In this document: one piece after another, positions 62,435 through 64,000 of the stretch
Layout of the letters: each line of letters opens with the position of its first letter
Position numbering within the stretch: the first letter of the stretch is position 1
Assembly (NCBI RefSeq): GCF_030064165.1
Contig: NZ_CP125947.1
Location: forward strand, 3,906,001 to 3,970,000
DNA length: 64,000 bases
Source of the DNA: Comamonas resistens
Lineage (GTDB): Bacteria > Pseudomonadota > Gammaproteobacteria > Burkholderiales > Burkholderiaceae_C
Reading direction: 5' to 3'
Program-made: the position numbers and the translations under genes
Notes under the pieces: generated by a model
The model's database searches: none
What the model saw: the letters and a program-made list of their open reading frames with translations, nothing else
Told to the model about the DNA's origin: nothing

Positions 62435-63666
62435 GTGCTCAGGAATATCTCCTGCAGATCGCTGAGAAAGTCAAAGCCGCGCTCGGTGGGCACCACGCGG
62501 CCCAGGTCGCGGGTGATCAGGCCCTTGCTCTGGGCCTCATCCAGCCCCTTGGCAATCGCCGACATGGGCAAGCCCGTACGCTCTATGAACTCCTGCAGCG
62601 CAAAGCCGCCGCGCAGGCGCAGCGCATTGAGCATGTATTCGAAAGGCAGTTCGGCGCGCTTGATTTCGTTGTCCTGGGCCAGCGGCGTGCCAGCCAGCGC
62701 CATGTCCATATAGCGGGCCGGATCCCGAAAGCGCACCTGGCGCACGATGCGGTGGGCAAAGCTCAGCTTGCTGTGCGCACCCGCGCCAATGCCCAGGTAG
62801 TCGCCAAACTGCCAGTAGTTGCTGTTGTGAAAGCACTGATGGCCTTCCCTGGCATAGGCCGATACCTCATAACGCTGCATGCCCACCTTCTGGGTGCTGG
62901 CGGTGATCAGGTCCAGCATCTCGTAAGCCGTATCGTCCTCGGGCACCACGGGTGGATACTTGGCGAAATAGGTGTTGGGCTCGATGGTCAGGTGATAGAT
63001 CGACAGATGTGGCGGCGCAAATGACAGCGCCGTATCCACGTCGCGCTGCAGGTCCAGCAGAGTCTGACCGGGCAGCGCGTACATCAGGTCGATGTTGAAG
63101 GTCTCGAAATTGTCGGCCGCCTCACGGACCGCCGCCTTTGCCTGAGCGGCATCGTGCACGCGGCCCACGGCCTGCAGATAGCGGTCATCAAAGCTCTGCA
63201 CGCCAATGGACAGGCGATTGACACCGGCCGCACGAAAGGCCTTGAAGCGGTCTTTCTCGAAAGTGCCGGGGTTGGCCTCCATGGTGATTTCGCAGTCCGG
63301 CTCCATGCGCAGACGCGCGCGCAGGCCGGCAATCAGCTTGTCTATGGCTTGCGGCGAAAACAGGCTGGGCGTGCCACCACCCATGAATACGCTGTGCACC
63401 GTGCGCCCCCAGATCAGCGGCAGCGCGCTTTCCAGATCGGCCATCAGCGCATCGATGTAACGGTCTTCCGGCAAGGCCTCTGCCTTGCTCCAGCCATGCG
63501 AATTGAAATCGCAATACGGGCATTTCTTGAGGCACCAGGGCAGGTGAACATACAGGGACAGCGGCGGCAGGCTGCCCAGCTGCAGCGTACCGGGACGCAT
63601 ATAGTGCTGAATATCGCGCTGCACCGCAGCTTCGGCCGTCTCGGATTGAGGCTGAATGGGGATCAT
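62428..63666 (-). CDS. hemW: Radical SAM heme chaperone HemW
   Basis: A 412-residue radical SAM protein that binds and delivers heme, formerly grouped with coproporphyrinogen dehydrogenases. The cluster motif is CLKKCPYCDFNSHG (CxxxCxxC), followed by MGGGTPSLFSP, ANPGTFEKDRF, GVNRLSIGVQSF and the HemW C-terminal domain (MLNALRLRGGF). The last residues (STP and stop) fall in the GC-rich repeat, so its tail has been shaped by that element. It lies downstream of rdgB, a common pairing. Confidence 0.95.
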   Translation of the reverse strand: MIPIQPQSETAEAAVQRDIQHYMRPGTLQLGSLPPLSLYVHLPWCLKKCPYCDFNSHGWSKAEALPEDRYIDALMADLESALPLIWGRTVHSVFMGGGTPSLFSPQAIDKLIAGLRARLRMEPDCEITMEANPGTFEKDRFKAFRAAGVNRLSIGVQSFDDRYLQAVGRVHDAAQAKAAVREAADNFETFNIDLMYALPGQTLLDLQRDVDTALSFAPPHLSIYHLTIEPNTYFAKYPPVVPEDDTAYEMLDLITASTQKVGMQRYEVSAYAREGHQCFHNSNYWQFGDYLGIGAGAHSKLSFAHRIVRQVRFRDPARYMDMALAGTPLAQDNEIKRAELPFEYMLNALRLRGGFALQEFIERTGLPMSAIAKGLDEAQSKGLITRDLGRVVPTERGFDFLSDLQEIFLSTP

Positions 63667-63729
63667 GGGAGGATGTACTTTTCTCTAGCTCGGCAAAAAC
63701 CGATGTTGCCAAAACTAGCACGGCCCCAG

Positions 63730-63856
63730 GTCGGAGATACCCAAGGGCCGCCCCGCAGCGAGGGCATTGTCCCTTCCATAGCGCGCGGCGCGTAGAGAAA
63801 GGGGGCGCCCGGCAAGGGGAAGGCGCGGGGCCGCCTAGGCAAAGCGCCTCAGGGGG
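63730..63856 (-). repeat. GC-rich 3'-end repeat, copy 4
   Basis: On the minus strand it begins at the rdgB stop with CCCCCTGAGGCGCTTTGCC, then TAGGCGGCCCCGCG and GGGACAATGCCC. It fills the gap between rdgB and hemW. Confidence 0.8.
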
Positions 63857-64000
63857 CTACAGCCATCGCTCTTTCACCATCTCGATCATGGCGCGCGAAG
63901 AACGACCGCGATGGCTGTGCGCATGCTTGAGCTCGGGCGTCATCTCTGCAAAGGTCATGCCCAGTTCAGGAATCAGCAGCACCGGATCAAAGCCGAAGCC
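63857..64000 (-). CDS. rdgB: RdgB/HAM1 nucleoside-triphosphate pyrophosphatase, C-terminal part only
   Basis: The visible 47 codons read GFGFDPVLLIPELGMTFAEM, then TPELKHAHSHRGRSSRAMIE and a stop. GFGFDP and SHRGRA-like text are signatures of the enzyme that hydrolyses dITP and XTP. The start lies beyond the window. hemW follows on the same strand. Confidence 0.92.
   Translation of the reverse strand, partial: GFGFDPVLLIPELGMTFAEMTPELKHAHSHRGRSSRAMIEMVKERWL

Overview
The window looks like a chromosomal segment of a GC-rich betaproteobacterium of the Comamonadaceae, most likely Comamonas or a close relative. That placement is inferred from gene content, the dense purine-breakdown genes, and dispersed GC-rich and palindromic repeats; no 16S gene is present. 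Both edges cut a gene: a LysR regulator on the left and rdgB on the right.

1-8.3 kb: a LysR regulator, a membrane diguanylate cyclase, a Crp/Fnr regulator, an oleate hydratase, and a MerR regulator divergent from an NAD-dependent epimerase/dehydratase with a MerR-type dyad between them.

8.8-34.4 kb: a nearly complete route from urate to central metabolism. In pathway order: purine/urate permease (30438), XdhC (10424), urate oxidase PuuD with a fused cytochrome c (8844), 5-hydroxyisourate hydrolase (13583), a fused OHCU decarboxylase/allantoate amidohydrolase (24253), allantoinase PuuE (23289), an M20 hydrolase that may act on a late ureide (26025), then glyoxylate carboligase, hydroxypyruvate isomerase, tartronate semialdehyde reductase and glycerate kinase, with MaeB alongside. 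A GntR regulator (22615) sits at the head of the puuE operon. The same TGTATACA operator lies before the regulator gene, the permease and hiuH, with a one-base variant before puuD, so these scattered genes probably form one regulon.

34.6-42.3 kb: an inovirus (filamentous phage) prophage inserted in the 3' end of a tRNA-Ser(UGA) gene, bounded by a 14-bp direct repeat. Order: repressor (minus strand), ssDNA-binding protein, small membrane proteins, major coat pVIII, a 19-aa hydrophobic mini-ORF, adsorption protein pIII, pVI-like protein, Zot/pI, an antisense ORF, a structured intergenic region, rolling-circle initiator, a small basic protein and a serine recombinase. The repressor's last codons lie in the att core, so integration changes its C-terminus. 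This is the most interesting lead in the window.

42.6-48.7 kb: tRNA-Gln and a three-gene molybdenum hydroxylase (nicotinate/isoquinoline type) with a triheme cytochrome and a second XdhC, behind a perfect palindromic operator. 48.9-57.8 kb: a GGDEF-EAL protein, a DNA/RNA nonspecific endonuclease, a sulfur-trafficking set (YedE, TusA-like, DsrE-like) and a large membrane protein of unknown function. 58.2-64 kb: an AT-richer secreted alpha/beta hydrolase lipoprotein, a fumarylacetoacetase remnant, a SPOR protein, an I78 inhibitor-like lipoprotein, hemW and partial rdgB.

Two repeat families recur: a GC-rich element placed directly after stop codons in a fixed orientation, and a palindromic family built around GCAGCTTGCGCT in intergenic spaces.
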